Source: Flavobacteriales bacterium (GTDB taxonomy: Bacteria > Bacteroidota > Bacteroidia > Flavobacteriales_D > Sanyastnellaceae). Taken from it: a stretch of DNA of 64,000 nucleotides. The stretch covers positions 1 through 64,000 of the forward strand of contig JAIXWX010000029.1 in NCBI GenBank assembly GCA_027491075.1, given 5' to 3'. The position numbers and the translations under genes were made by a program. Numbering within the stretch: the first letter of the stretch is position 1; each line of letters opens with the position of its first letter. The notes beneath the pieces are model-generated. The model was not told the origin of the DNA, made no database searches, and saw only the letters and a list, made by a program, of their open reading frames with translations. Positions 1-9,200 of the stretch are shown one piece after another.

Positions 1-206
1 AAATGTTCCAAGTAGTTCTTGAAGAAGGAGATCACCAAATCAGAATTACTGATGCAATGGGACGTGTGGTATTTACCAACCGTTACGTTGTAGAAGGAAC
101 ACAGAATGTAGAGGTTGTTGTTTCAAGCAAGCTCGCATCTGGATTATACAATGTTGAGTCTATCAACGGAGAGACTCGTCAAGTTGCTCGCATGATTGTA
201 GAATAA
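1..206 (+). CDS. C-terminal end of a T9SS-sorted secreted protein (partial)
   Basis: Only the last 67 or so residues are in the window and the gene starts upstream of it. The pattern (hRITDAMGRVVF, then a short loop, then LASGLYNV and a basic tail ending in MIVE) is that of a type A T9SS C-terminal sorting domain. The cell recognises this domain after export to the periplasm and removes it during transfer across the outer membrane. The function of the cargo cannot be told. A strong terminator hairpin follows the stop codon by about 25 bases. Confidence 0.75.
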   Translation, partial: MFQVVLEEGDHQIRITDAMGRVVFTNRYVVEGTQNVEVVVSSKLASGLYNVESINGETRQVARMIVE

Positions 207-229
207 TTATAGAGCATTTATTATTGGTT

Positions 230-262
230 AAGCCTCCCCGTAAAAAGGGAGGCTTTATTTTT
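230..262 (+). terminator. Rho-independent terminator after the T9SS protein
   Basis: A perfect 9-bp stem (AAGCCTCCC / GGGAGGCTT) with an 8-base A-rich loop is followed directly by a T-rich run. It sits 24 bases after the stop codon of the upstream gene. Confidence 0.85.
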
Positions 263-283
263 TATAAAAATGAGAATCCCGTT

Positions 284-456
284 CCCGTTCCCGCTCCCGT
301 TCTAGTCCCTCATTCTCGATTCATTCTCATTCTGATTGTCATTCTCATTCTAAAGCCACCCTCCAAGATTTATACTAGCTTATAAATAAGAAGCGCGTTA
401 AGAATGAGAATCAGAAACAGAATGAGAATGAATTAGATTCCCGTTCCCGTTCCCTG
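284..456. repeat. Degenerate CCCGTT tandem repeats and a CATTCT/AGAATG inverted repeat
   Basis: Two direct copies of a CCCGTT-type microsatellite lie near 288-303 and 438-455. Between them, about 320-352 (CATTCTCATTCTG... units) is a near-perfect inverted repeat of about 401-430 (AGAATGAGAATCAG... units), with some 50 bases of spacer. The transcript or single strand could fold into an imperfect hairpin of about 30 bp. No coding potential fits. Bacterial hexamer or septamer repeats of this kind expand and contract by slippage; any function is unknown. Confidence 0.7.
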
Positions 457-696
457 TTTCGAAAATTTGGGTATTTAAGAATTAACTGTATTTTTAAGGT
501 TGATAAACGCACCGGGGGTACGGGTGTGAAGTAGTTATAATTGAAGCAAATGGCGGTGTTTCGTGGGTGTTTGACCATGTAAACGAAATTCTTGTGTATA
601 ATTGAATTACCATTCTCCGGTTCACGGCCTGCGAACAACTCCCGCCCATCGCAAATCTGAGGAACGTTGTGCGCCATACTAGAAAACACCGTTAGA
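457..696. other. Non-coding stretch leading into the gene array
   Basis: No credible reading frame is present. It holds a short GGCGG-containing piece near 553 and ends in GAACGTTGTGCGCC about 30 bases before the first array gene. That end resembles the GTTATGC/GCATAAC boundaries seen at other gene junctions in this array. It may be part of the repeat family described at 1811-1960, but the match is weak. Confidence 0.35.
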
Positions 697-1800
697 ATGA
701 AAATAAAATCAGGCAGACAATACAAATTTTTTCTTTGCTACACATTTTTGATTGTTACGGCAATCTCGTGTAATAGTCAAAGTCAATCAAATAAGGAAAC
801 TCATATTGTACAGACTAAAACTGACAACGAATTGTTGAAATTCACAACAGGAGTGCGTGCAATATTAGAGGATAGCAAAGGAAATATTTGGTTTGGTAGT
901 TACAACGAAGGAGTGTGCTTATTTCATAACGGAGAACTCCAGTACTTCACAAAGGAAAGTGGGTTAAGTGACAATCAAGTAAGGAATATTTATGAAGACA
1001 AAAATGGCATCATATGGTTTGAATGTGGGATAGGCATAAGTACTTATGATGGTGAAAAAATATCCGTATATAAAGAAAGAAATTATGATTCAATAAACGA
1101 ATGGAAATTAACTGATAGTGACCTTTGGTTTAAAGGTGATGAAACCGCTGGCTATAATAGACGTGAAGGGACACCAGGGGTGTATCAATATGATGGACAA
1201 GAGCTTTTTTATCGCACATTTCCTATTAAAACAACATCAGGGCAAGAGAGTGCCTATTCAATTTCAACAAACGTTGTAAGAAGTAAAAATGGAACGGTTT
1301 GGTTTGGGACTTATGGTGCATTGATTGGGTATAATGGTGAGCAATTTAAAATGTTTAATAATGACTCATTAGGCTTTAATGGTACAACCGAATATTTGCA
1401 TATTCGAAGCATAATGGAAGACAGCAATGGTAATCTATGGATTGGAAATAATAGTGGGGGTAGTTCAATTGGGGGCATCGGAGTATTAAAGTTTGATGGT
1501 AAAGAATTCATCCCTTTTACAAAACAACATCAATTAAGAAAAGAAGACACCAATAGTAATTCCTTGGACAGAGTTTTTTCCATTGGTGAGGATGCTTCAG
1601 GGAATATTTGGTTTGGGACTGCAGAGTCTGGTGTATGGAGATATGATGGCAATTCAGTGAAAAATTTTACTAAAGCCGATGGTCTCGATGGTGACCTTAT
1701 TTGGATTATTTACAAAAGCAAAAATGGTGAATTGTGGTTTGGCGGAGGTACCAATGGTGTCTATCGATTTAATGGCAAGTCTTTTGAAAGAAAGTATTAA
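697..1800 (+). CDS. Beta-propeller lipoprotein with two-component-regulator propeller repeats
   Basis: The 367-residue protein has a lipobox (AISC, Cys25) and then at least six propeller blades. Each blade has the signature of a short DSxGNxWFG loop followed by a GxxxYDG strand, as in the sensor part of hybrid two-component systems (Reg_prop family). It has no transmembrane helix after the propeller and no kinase or regulator domain, so it is a stand-alone propeller, probably anchored in a membrane on the periplasmic or surface side. I chose ATG 697 over an upstream TTG at 667 because 697 starts the lipoprotein signal peptide directly. A homologous gene lies at 4125-5216. Ligand and role are unknown. 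Confidence 0.8.
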   Translation: MKIKSGRQYKFFLCYTFLIVTAISCNSQSQSNKETHIVQTKTDNELLKFTTGVRAILEDSKGNIWFGSYNEGVCLFHNGELQYFTKESGLSDNQVRNIYEDKNGIIWFECGIGISTYDGEKISVYKERNYDSINEWKLTDSDLWFKGDETAGYNRREGTPGVYQYDGQELFYRTFPIKTTSGQESAYSISTNVVRSKNGTVWFGTYGALIGYNGEQFKMFNNDSLGFNGTTEYLHIRSIMEDSNGNLWIGNNSGGSSIGGIGVLKFDGKEFIPFTKQHQLRKEDTNSNSLDRVFSIGEDASGNIWFGTAESGVWRYDGNSVKNFTKADGLDGDLIWIIYKSKNGELWFGGGTNGVYRFNGKSFERKY

Positions 1801-1993
1801 GTACGAACTCACAACGCGGGTTTGACAAAAGTGGCGGTTCAGTGCTCTGCAGGCACATTTGTGGTTAATCAAACATTGGTTCTCCGCATCAATCCCGATA
1901 GATATCCGGATGGTGAAAATCGACACCTTCGCCAAGCCGAAAAAATTATGTGCAATAGAATGACGTATTAAAACATGACGAAATGATATTAGT
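1801..1993. repeat. Intergenic palindromic element of the gene array (copy A)
   Basis: This stretch carries an imperfect palindrome. CGGGTTTGA plus GGCGG at 1817-1837 pairs with CCGC plus ATCAATCCCG at 1884-1897, leaving an asymmetric bulge on the left arm. The inner part (TGTGGTTAATCAAACATT) recurs in altered form at 4028-4065 in copy C, and the left arm (GGGTTT..GCGG) recurs at 3724-3741 in copy B. The element begins 10 bases after the stop codon of the propeller gene. The bulged hairpin layout recalls integron attC sites, but the canonical attC core sequence is not present. Confidence 0.5.
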
Positions 1994-2566
1994 ATGAAGA
2001 AATTGGTATGCATCATGTTTTTGTTTTTCAATTTGTCGCTTGCCAAAGGACAGCCTTACACTATTACGGCATATATTGACTCAACTGTAATAACGCACAG
2101 TGATGTGTCCTCTTTACAAAGTCTTGTTTATTCAGGACAGGGTATGAATTGGGTTTTTGACCGAAGAGTTGATGACTGGACTTACATAAACACCTATTTA
2201 TTTGACATAACTTATGATGATGGAATAGCTGCTCAAATTCAGGTTAACCCTGAGTTTGGTAGTGTAGCCGTAGCAACATCAGAAGCTCAAAAATATGGTT
2301 TTATTATGGGGCAATTACCGGCTTGTCTTCGAATAGAAGTGAATAAAATTTGGATTCATCAAGGGACTGAGTCATTTGGTGGGGGTTTTAATGCGGTTCT
2401 TATTCATACTGGTCAAAGTGCAGTATATGAAGCATTGGGGATTTTAGAGGAAGTATTGTATCATGAAACTACTCACTCTGCACTTGATCTGGGTCATGTC
2501 ACATCAACGGGGTGGCTAAATGCACAAAATTCAGATAGCGGCTTTATTTCAACTTATTGTAGGTGA
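1994..2566 (+). CDS. Secreted putative zinc metallopeptidase, apparently C-terminally truncated
   Basis: The 190-residue protein has a signal peptide (about residues 1-19, ending at a Lys-Gly-Gln site). Near the C-terminus is a zincin-type motif, HETTH at residues 157-161, preceded by a helix-forming LEEVLY. In HExxH peptidases the two histidines bind zinc and the glutamate activates water; a third ligand lies further on. Here the protein ends only 29 residues later, at ISTYCR. From memory of related Bacteroidota secreted proteins I expect the chain to continue past this point with a conserved acidic segment, so the C-terminus looks lost at the array boundary. Activity is doubtful. Unlinked by sequence to its neighbours. 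Confidence 0.65.
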   Translation: MKKLVCIMFLFFNLSLAKGQPYTITAYIDSTVITHSDVSSLQSLVYSGQGMNWVFDRRVDDWTYINTYLFDITYDDGIAAQIQVNPEFGSVAVATSEAQKYGFIMGQLPACLRIEVNKIWIHQGTESFGGGFNAVLIHTGQSAVYEALGILEEVLYHETTHSALDLGHVTSTGWLNAQNSDSGFISTYCR

Positions 2567-2602
2567 GAACCGTTATGCGTTATTTTAAACGGCATCACAA
2601 AC

Positions 2603-3271
2603 ATGAATGACTTCTATAAACAACCAGATGTATTACAATGGATTGAAGCTGTTTTATTCCTATTATTTGGTTTTTTTCCAGCGCTTGCAATTATAGAGAA
2701 CGGTTATTCTAACCCAATTTATTACTTGCTATTTATAATTTATGTTCCTATTGGACAATTTGCATTTACTCCCATTTTCAAGCTCCTCGGTGTTTATAAA
2801 TACTACTCTCCAATGCTTCTTGGCTATATGGCAAACAATCATCAAATAGACTTACACAGTGGTGGTAGTTTTGACTACTTATTTGTAATGAGAAAATATA
2901 GAGCAGGAATTGAAATAAGAACTAATCTTTTGATTTATCACTTAGAAGGATTAATAAAAATAATTCAGCTAATCGAGAAAAAAAGCATACCAGAAACAGT
3001 AAACATAGTTGGGACATCGTACTTCTTCAATGATAGAACATTAAGAAAAATGGGGTTTGAGATTGTGAATCCATCCTTATTTTATAAACTAGATCTATTT
3101 ATAAACTTTATAGACTTAATTTGGATGTATTCTCTTTCAAAAGGAAAGTTGTCAATTCCCAAGTTATGGAATGCAAAAAAAGCGAGTATATCAGGAGCTA
3201 AATTAGTTGAAAGCAAAAAGGTTATTGAAGACCTTTATGATAAAATGAAAAGACGAACGACAACATTATAG
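2603..3271 (+). CDS. Hypothetical membrane protein
   Basis: I do not recognise this 222-residue protein. Two hydrophobic stretches (about residues 13-33 and 38-60) predict two N-terminal membrane helices. The rest is mostly polar with a Lys-rich C-terminus and is probably cytoplasmic. It begins 36 bases after the stop codon of the HExxH gene. The junction contains CGTTATGC, which resembles other boundaries in the array. Base composition is AT-rich compared with the housekeeping genes, which fits acquired DNA but does not prove it. Confidence 0.6.
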   Translation: MNDFYKQPDVLQWIEAVLFLLFGFFPALAIIENGYSNPIYYLLFIIYVPIGQFAFTPIFKLLGVYKYYSPMLLGYMANNHQIDLHSGGSFDYLFVMRKYRAGIEIRTNLLIYHLEGLIKIIQLIEKKSIPETVNIVGTSYFFNDRTLRKMGFEIVNPSLFYKLDLFINFIDLIWMYSLSKGKLSIPKLWNAKKASISGAKLVESKKVIEDLYDKMKRRTTTL

Positions 3272-3288
3272 CGAGACACTTATAAAAA

Positions 3289-3702
3289 ATGAAGACATCA
3301 AAGAGTTTATATTATTGGTTTGCCTTATTTGCTCTTTGCTTTATTGCATATCAACAAGTGCAAGACAATATTAGACCAAATTACATAGGTGGAAACTTGA
3401 CAATAAAATATTTATTGGGAATTGCACCAAATTTTTTTCCAAGCATTGGGATACCTGCTTTGTTCATTGTAATAATTCCACAAATGAAATGGACGAATAA
3501 ATGGTTAAACGAAAAGAAACATATTACGGCAAACCTAATTTCACTGGCAGGAATTCTATCTTGGGAGTTTTTGCAAACCCTAACAACAAGAGGATATTTT
3601 GACTGGAATGATATTCTTTGGACACTGATTGGTGCTTTTGTGTTTCAATTAATATGGACTTTTAGCCCAAGCAGATATAAAGAAAAGTATGATGGAGCAT
3701 AG
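3289..3702 (+). CDS. Small polytopic membrane protein, VanZ-like at its C-terminus
   Basis: The 137-residue protein has about four membrane helices (roughly residues 8-22, 42-66, 79-97 and 108-125). The segment FDWNDILWTLIGA between helices 3 and 4 resembles the R/F-D-W-x-D-hydrophobic motif of VanZ-like proteins; the similarity is short and the assignment tentative. It starts 17 bases after the preceding gene, so the two may be co-transcribed. Function is unknown. Confidence 0.55.
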   Translation: MKTSKSLYYWFALFALCFIAYQQVQDNIRPNYIGGNLTIKYLLGIAPNFFPSIGIPALFIVIIPQMKWTNKWLNEKKHITANLISLAGILSWEFLQTLTTRGYFDWNDILWTLIGAFVFQLIWTFSPSRYKEKYDGA

Positions 3703-4124
3703 AGAAAAACGACCGCATAACATGGGTTTCGCGTCAGGCGGGATGACGTGTCTCGCCTTAAGGCTAGAGAGCTTCAAGTACTGTTCTCTCGCCAGAGGTG
3801 AGACAAGCTGTGAGAACGCATGGGTAAAATTTCCTTGCGTGACTCGATTAGTGGCAAGTATATTATACCAAGCAACCATCTATGCGTTCGATTTATTTAA
3901 ATACGAGACAGGAAATGAATACCGGCTCTATTGGAAGAAGCATGAATAGAATGTCAACAGAATTGCGAACCCCAGATCAGATGCAAGCAGCTAACAGCAC
4001 TTACTAGAAATTGGCGGCTCTGTGGTTAAATGAAGTTTTGTGCTGCGTATCAAGTTCAGTATTGGTAGACCGTTTGCGGTTTCAAAATCCCACCGACGCA
4101 AATCGGTGAACCATATTACGTCAT
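3703..4124. repeat. Non-coding stretch with two palindromic array elements (copies B and C)
   Basis: Copy B starts at about 3713 (GCATAAC, GGGTTT, GGCGGG) and contains a large bulged hairpin at 3750-3804. Its outer arms are GTCTCGCCT and AGGTGAGAC (one wobble pair), and its inner arms are AGGCTAGAGA and TCTCTCGCC. Copy C, about 4010-4115, shares GGCGG, TGTGGTTAA and CGTATCAAG with copy A at 1833-1893. It contains a further small hairpin (ACCGA/TCGGT) near 4093-4108. An open frame of 86 codons crosses copy B but has no protein-like character. The length and two unlike elements suggest a former cassette has been lost here. Confidence 0.5.
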
Positions 4125-5216
4125 ATGAAACAAATTAAACATATGAGCATTGGAAAATCTATCAAAATTTTGACAGTAACTTTCCTTTGTATCAATCTTT
4201 CTTCTTGCAATGGACAAGGAAGTATAACTTCGGTTAACAAAGAAGTGAATACATCTGCTAGCGAATTAGCGACAAAGAAAGATACTCTAGAGCCGGTGAT
4301 CTTTCCAAATTTCACAAATCAAATAGCAGAAACGGTTAGGGTAATGTTCCACGACAGTAAAGATAATTTTTGGTTCGGAACGCATAGCGGAGTTTTCAAA
4401 TTGGTCAATGATTCATTGGTTTATATAGATGGGATTAAAAGTGAATCAGGACAAAGAGTGGCCATACGTGCAATTAGAGAAGATGTTAATGGTAAAATCT
4501 GGTTTGGCCATACTGATGGAATTAGTTATTTGAATGGAGACACGATTATAAATTTATACGAATCAGATGGACTAATCAGTAATGATGTCTGGAAGCTTAC
4601 ACCGGATACCAAAGGGAATATCTGGATAGGTACCATTAAAGGAGTCAGCAAATTTGATGGTAAGAACTTTATGCAATTTGAACTACCTGAAGGTATAATT
4701 GATACAACACTAGGCGTTTCAAGCACCAAAATGATTCATGACATTTTAGAAGACAGTAAGGGGAGAATCTGGTTCAGCACCAATGCTGGGATCTTTATAA
4801 AAGACAATAATGACTTAACAGCTATCACAGAAAAGGATGGATTCAAAACCAATTTTGTTAGTAAGGTAATAGAAAATCAGAAGGGAGAATTCTTGATTTG
4901 TGGATCAAAAGGACTTTATGTATATAAAGAAGGCTATCTGACGGATATATCTAGCGACCTGTTTGAAGAAAGCAAAGGCATTAGTAACATTACTGAAACT
5001 TCGAATGGAGAAATTTGGTTTAATTGTGGAAGAAGCATCTACTGCTTTAGCAATAATAATCTTACTGAGCATAGAATATCAGAGGGGAATTATGGACCAC
5101 TTGCCTATCAAATTTATATTGATAGATACGAGCGTGTATGGTTTGTGGGTTGGGGTGGTGCCTTCCGTTTTCAGAATGGAGAAATATTGAATATTACTAA
5201 AGATGGACCGTGGTAA
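4125..5216 (+). CDS. Beta-propeller lipoprotein, paralogue of the gene at 697
   Basis: The 363-residue protein has a lipoprotein signal ending in LSSC (Cys28) and is followed by propeller repeats with the same DSKGxIWFxT and GVxKFDGKNF blade signatures as the protein at 697-1800. An ATG at 4143 is an alternative start that would shorten the signal's N-region by six residues. No kinase, membrane anchor or DNA-binding part follows. Two members in one short array, split by unrelated genes, suggest separate capture or duplication. Role unknown; ligand binding or protein-protein contact at the envelope is an inference from the fold. Confidence 0.78.
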   Translation: MKQIKHMSIGKSIKILTVTFLCINLSSCNGQGSITSVNKEVNTSASELATKKDTLEPVIFPNFTNQIAETVRVMFHDSKDNFWFGTHSGVFKLVNDSLVYIDGIKSESGQRVAIRAIREDVNGKIWFGHTDGISYLNGDTIINLYESDGLISNDVWKLTPDTKGNIWIGTIKGVSKFDGKNFMQFELPEGIIDTTLGVSSTKMIHDILEDSKGRIWFSTNAGIFIKDNNDLTAITEKDGFKTNFVSKVIENQKGEFLICGSKGLYVYKEGYLTDISSDLFEESKGISNITETSNGEIWFNCGRSIYCFSNNNLTEHRISEGNYGPLAYQIYIDRYERVWFVGWGGAFRFQNGEILNITKDGPW

Positions 5217-5266
5217 AATATATAAACGCATAATCCGGCAACGTCAGGAAGTTTAAAGGAATCACT

Positions 5267-6184
5267 ATGATAAGAATTACTACAATTGTATTGATTATAT
5301 GGATGACATTAGGTTCATGTAGAATTTTACTTAGCAGAAGAACTTCTGAAACAATTAGTAATCCTCAAGCGCGGGAATATTATAGTAAAGCTCAAGAAGT
5401 GAGGTATAAAGGTGAAGATGGATTTCAAAACGCAATTGACTTATTAGATAAAGCGGATAGCCTTGAGCCAAGAAATGCTATTATTATGCACGAGAGAGGA
5501 CTGGTAAAGTTTAATTCGAAACTAGATACTGAAGGTGCATTTATTGACTTAAACAATTCGATTACTTATTCAACAGATGAAATAAGTTTGCAATACAGGT
5601 ATAATAATAGAGGCTTGTGTTATATGGAAATATGTGATATAAAGTCTGCATGCTTGGATTGGAGAAAATCAGGTAAGTTAGGCAGTTATTATATTGACAA
5701 ATACTGCAAAAGCTGTTCTGATACTTTATTCCAAAAGAATAGTGATACAAATATTGAAGTTGATTTTAAATTAATAGATGGTATTACAAAGATCACGTCA
5801 ACTCATAATTTGCCATCAATGACTGAATGTAAAGCAGAAATAACAGTAAGAAATATCAATAATGAGGATTTAAAAATCGTTGGTTCTAGCCTGGATTATG
5901 GTCTTCCAGAAGATTCCTGTAGTTTATACTTAGAAGCTCAATCTCAAAATGGTGAAAAATTCATCTTTTTTAAAAATTCTACTTACACCTATTATCCCTC
6001 TAACAAAGAAACTGTAATAAAGAAAGGAACTTCATATTCACAAGAACAAGATATTACATATTTGTATCAATTTCCTTATCCTGGAATATATAAAGTCAGA
6101 GTTGCTATAAGACCGTCCAATATTTTAAAAGGCATTCAAAAACCGTATTATTCAAATTGGGAAGTCTTGAAGGTGGAAAAATAA
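5267..6184 (+). CDS. Lipoprotein with TPR-like repeats
   Basis: The 305-residue protein has a lipobox (LGSC, Cys18). Residues about 38-135 contain helical repeats of TPR type, with Ala-Leu-rich pairs, NNRGLCYMEICD and a terminal SGKLGSYYIDKYC. The second half (about 160-305) is beta-rich and may be an Ig-like domain. This mix is common in envelope proteins of Bacteroidota. It starts 50 bases after the second propeller gene; the gap contains CGCATAAT and a CGTCAGG piece like the array boundaries. The gene is AT-rich. Function is unknown. Confidence 0.65.
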   Translation: MIRITTIVLIIWMTLGSCRILLSRRTSETISNPQAREYYSKAQEVRYKGEDGFQNAIDLLDKADSLEPRNAIIMHERGLVKFNSKLDTEGAFIDLNNSITYSTDEISLQYRYNNRGLCYMEICDIKSACLDWRKSGKLGSYYIDKYCKSCSDTLFQKNSDTNIEVDFKLIDGITKITSTHNLPSMTECKAEITVRNINNEDLKIVGSSLDYGLPEDSCSLYLEAQSQNGEKFIFFKNSTYTYYPSNKETVIKKGTSYSQEQDITYLYQFPYPGIYKVRVAIRPSNILKGIQKPYYSNWEVLKVEK

Positions 6185-6243
6185 TAATGGCAAACGATTT
6201 TTTCCTATATTCGTTTCGCTATAACCAAAACCAAACCTTCTGA

Positions 6244-9200
6244 ATGAGACCGATTTTCCGTATTGTTGGAGTGTTGTTTCTTTTTGTATGCCTCTCCAAT
6301 CAAGCCTTTTCTCAAGTAAGTGCTTATATCTTTACCCAGTCTACATCTACCTATACCCCAATAACAGGGGGGACTAATTTGACTATCGGTAATAACTGGG
6401 ATGACGAAATCCAAAATGTCGCTTTGCCCTTTAGCTTTACCTTCAATGGTACTGCTTACTCGGCAGTTAATATTAGTCACAATGGATTTATCACCTTTGG
6501 AGCAACGGCGCCGCAAACGAATAACTTTACACCTATCAGTTCGAGCGCGGGGTATGCAGGTGCGATCTCCGGCTTTGGTAGAGATATTATAAACAATGGT
6601 GTTCCTGTTGCTTTCGCTACTTCGGGAACTGCTCCCAATCGAAGTTTCACAGTACAATGGACCAATTGCCGCAGATATAGCGGAGGAGGAATTGCTGGTG
6701 ATGTCATCAATTTTCAAATCACTCTGGTAGAAACGTCGAATGCAATAGTGATCACGTACGGAACGTGCACCGCTACTTCGACTACTTCGCTTACCTGTCA
6801 GGTTGGTTTGAGAGGTGCCGCCAATAGCGCCTATAATAATCGATCTAGCACTACCAACTGGTCGACAACCACCTCTGGTGTCTCTAACGCTGCAGCGATA
6901 ACAAGTACTAACTTGATCATGCCTGCTTCGGGACTAACTTTTACGTATACGGTGCCTGTGGCTTGTACAGGATCTCCAGCAGCAGCCGTTATTCCTTCTA
7001 CTCTTTCTCCCTGCACAGGAACAACTACGGTAATTACTGCTTCTAGCTTTGCTACAGGGGGTGGAATTAGTTATCAATGGCAGGAATCGCCCAACGGAAC
7101 TTCTTCATGGGTGAACGTGACTGGCGGTGCAGGGGCTACTACCACCATTTACACAACTTCTGCTGTAAACGTCACGCGCTATTTCCGATTGCAAACGACT
7201 TGCAGCAACTCCTCACAAACAAGCTCTTCTAATGTCATTACGGTAACACCAAATTCATGTTCACCAGCAAATGACATTTGTTCGAACGCAATTGCAATTA
7301 CGAATTTCGGAACCAATGTTCTTGCGAATAATTCTTTTGCAGTCACCAATGGACCAGAACCTTCTTGCGGTGGTACTGGAATACGAGACGTATGGTACAG
7401 CTTCGTTTACAACGGAGGCACCGTTAATATCACAACCTCTGCGGTTTCAGGAGGGCTTGCTGATACACGCATTGCTTTGTACGCGGCATGCGGAGGAGTA
7501 CAAGTGGGTTGCAATGATGATAATCCAAGCGGTGGTCTGTATTCAATTCTTTCATTTAACTGCAATCAATTGACCGTTGGTCAAACGTACTATATTCAAG
7601 CGGGTGGCTATAACACAAATGTCGGTGCTTTCAATTTGAATGTTGCTGTCACCAATGCTGCCGGATGTACAAATCCATTTGCAACGAATTACAATGCTTG
7701 TGCTATCACAGACAATGGAACGTGTACGTTTCCACCGCTGTCCGCTGCTTTCAGCTACGTGCCTAGCGGAACAAATTGTTTGAATATTCAATTGTCCGAC
7801 GAGTCGGAAGGTAATTTGGTGAGCTGGCAATGGACCATCAATGGTGCTACACCTTCTTCCTCTACCTCCCAAAATCCACTGGTGAGTTTCCCAGGACCAG
7901 GAACCTATCCTGTATCGGTAACCGTAACAGACGCTTCAGGAGCTACAGCTTCAATCACCCAGAATGTGATTGTTGAAACGGGAGTGATCATGACAGTAGA
8001 TATCACAGCAGATAACCTGCCTCAACAAACTACATGGACGGTTTTTGATAGCAATAACAACCCAGTGCAATCGGGTACTTCTGCGGATGCTACTTTTTGT
8101 ATCAACGACGAGTGCCACCGATTTGAAATCTACGACAGTGGAACAAATGGAATTTGCTGCAGCAACGGCAACGGCTCCTATCGATTGTATTTGAATGGAA
8201 TTGAAGTGGCGAATGGAGCTTCGTTTAGTGCTGAGGACATCCGATTTGTCAATTGTCCGCAAGGAACTTCTTGCAATGATCCTATAGTAATTACTCCTGG
8301 TTCGTTCACCGCGCCGGAGAGAAATACTTGGTATTCATTTACACCTCCTGTCAATGGACAGTACAAGGTGAGTACGTGCGGCCTCGCAGCTTGCGACACG
8401 CGAATTTGGATTTATGATTATTGCAACATGGCCAACTTCGATGATTCTAACGAGGCAACACTTACCTACAATGATGACTTCTGTGGTGTTCAATCAGAAG
8501 TTACACCAATCATGGAAGGAGGTCAAACCTATTACATCAGAATTGGCGATTCTGGCAATAGCTGCGGCACGAGTTCTATTTCTTTTATACTCGAGTACTT
8601 AGGCCCTATTGTGGGTTGTATGGATGATTTGGCTTGTAACTATAGTCCCATCGCTTCTGCAGCGGGGCCATGTTATTATAATGGAAGTCCAAACTGCGAG
8701 AATCTTGGTCCAGACCTAGAAGTGTCTCTCAATGATTTGTTCAACTCATTAAGCGTACAAACACTCAATGGTACAGATGCGTGTTTAGTCAATGAAGGAT
8801 GTATTCAAGGATTAGGATCAAGACAAATTTTACGATTTACAACGACTATTTGGAATATTGGAAACCAAGACTATTTCATCGGTCAGCCGAATGCAAACAA
8901 TTCACAATTCGAGTGGGATCCTTGTCACAATCACTACCATTATGAAGGGTATGCCGAATATCTATTGTTTGATGCTAATGGAGCACCGATGCCAGAAATA
9001 GGTTTTAAGAATGGATTTTGTGTATTGGATTTATTCTGTCCCTCTGGATTCACAGCAAAATATACTTGCGGCAACATGGGAATTACCGCCGGTTGTCGAG
9101 ACACTTATTCTTCAGCCTTAACCTGCCAGTGGATCGATATCACAAATGTTCCCGCTGGATCATACTATTTGGTAGTTCGTACCAATTGGGATCAAAGCCC

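Noticed and set aside
284-456. Possible CRISPR array
   Set aside because: Units are 6-7 bases, degenerate and directly adjacent, without spacers of equal length.
411-725. Open frame of 104 codons on the - strand
   Set aside because: It crosses the simple repeats and the start of the propeller gene, and its product has no protein-like pattern.
3689-3949. Open frame of 86 codons after the VanZ-like gene
   Set aside because: It overlaps the previous gene's end and the palindromic element, and shows no domain or signal peptide.
1811-4115. Canonical integron attC sites
   Set aside because: The RYYYAAC/GTTRRRY core is not found at the expected ends and no IntI-type gene is in the window. Only a resemblance in layout is claimed.
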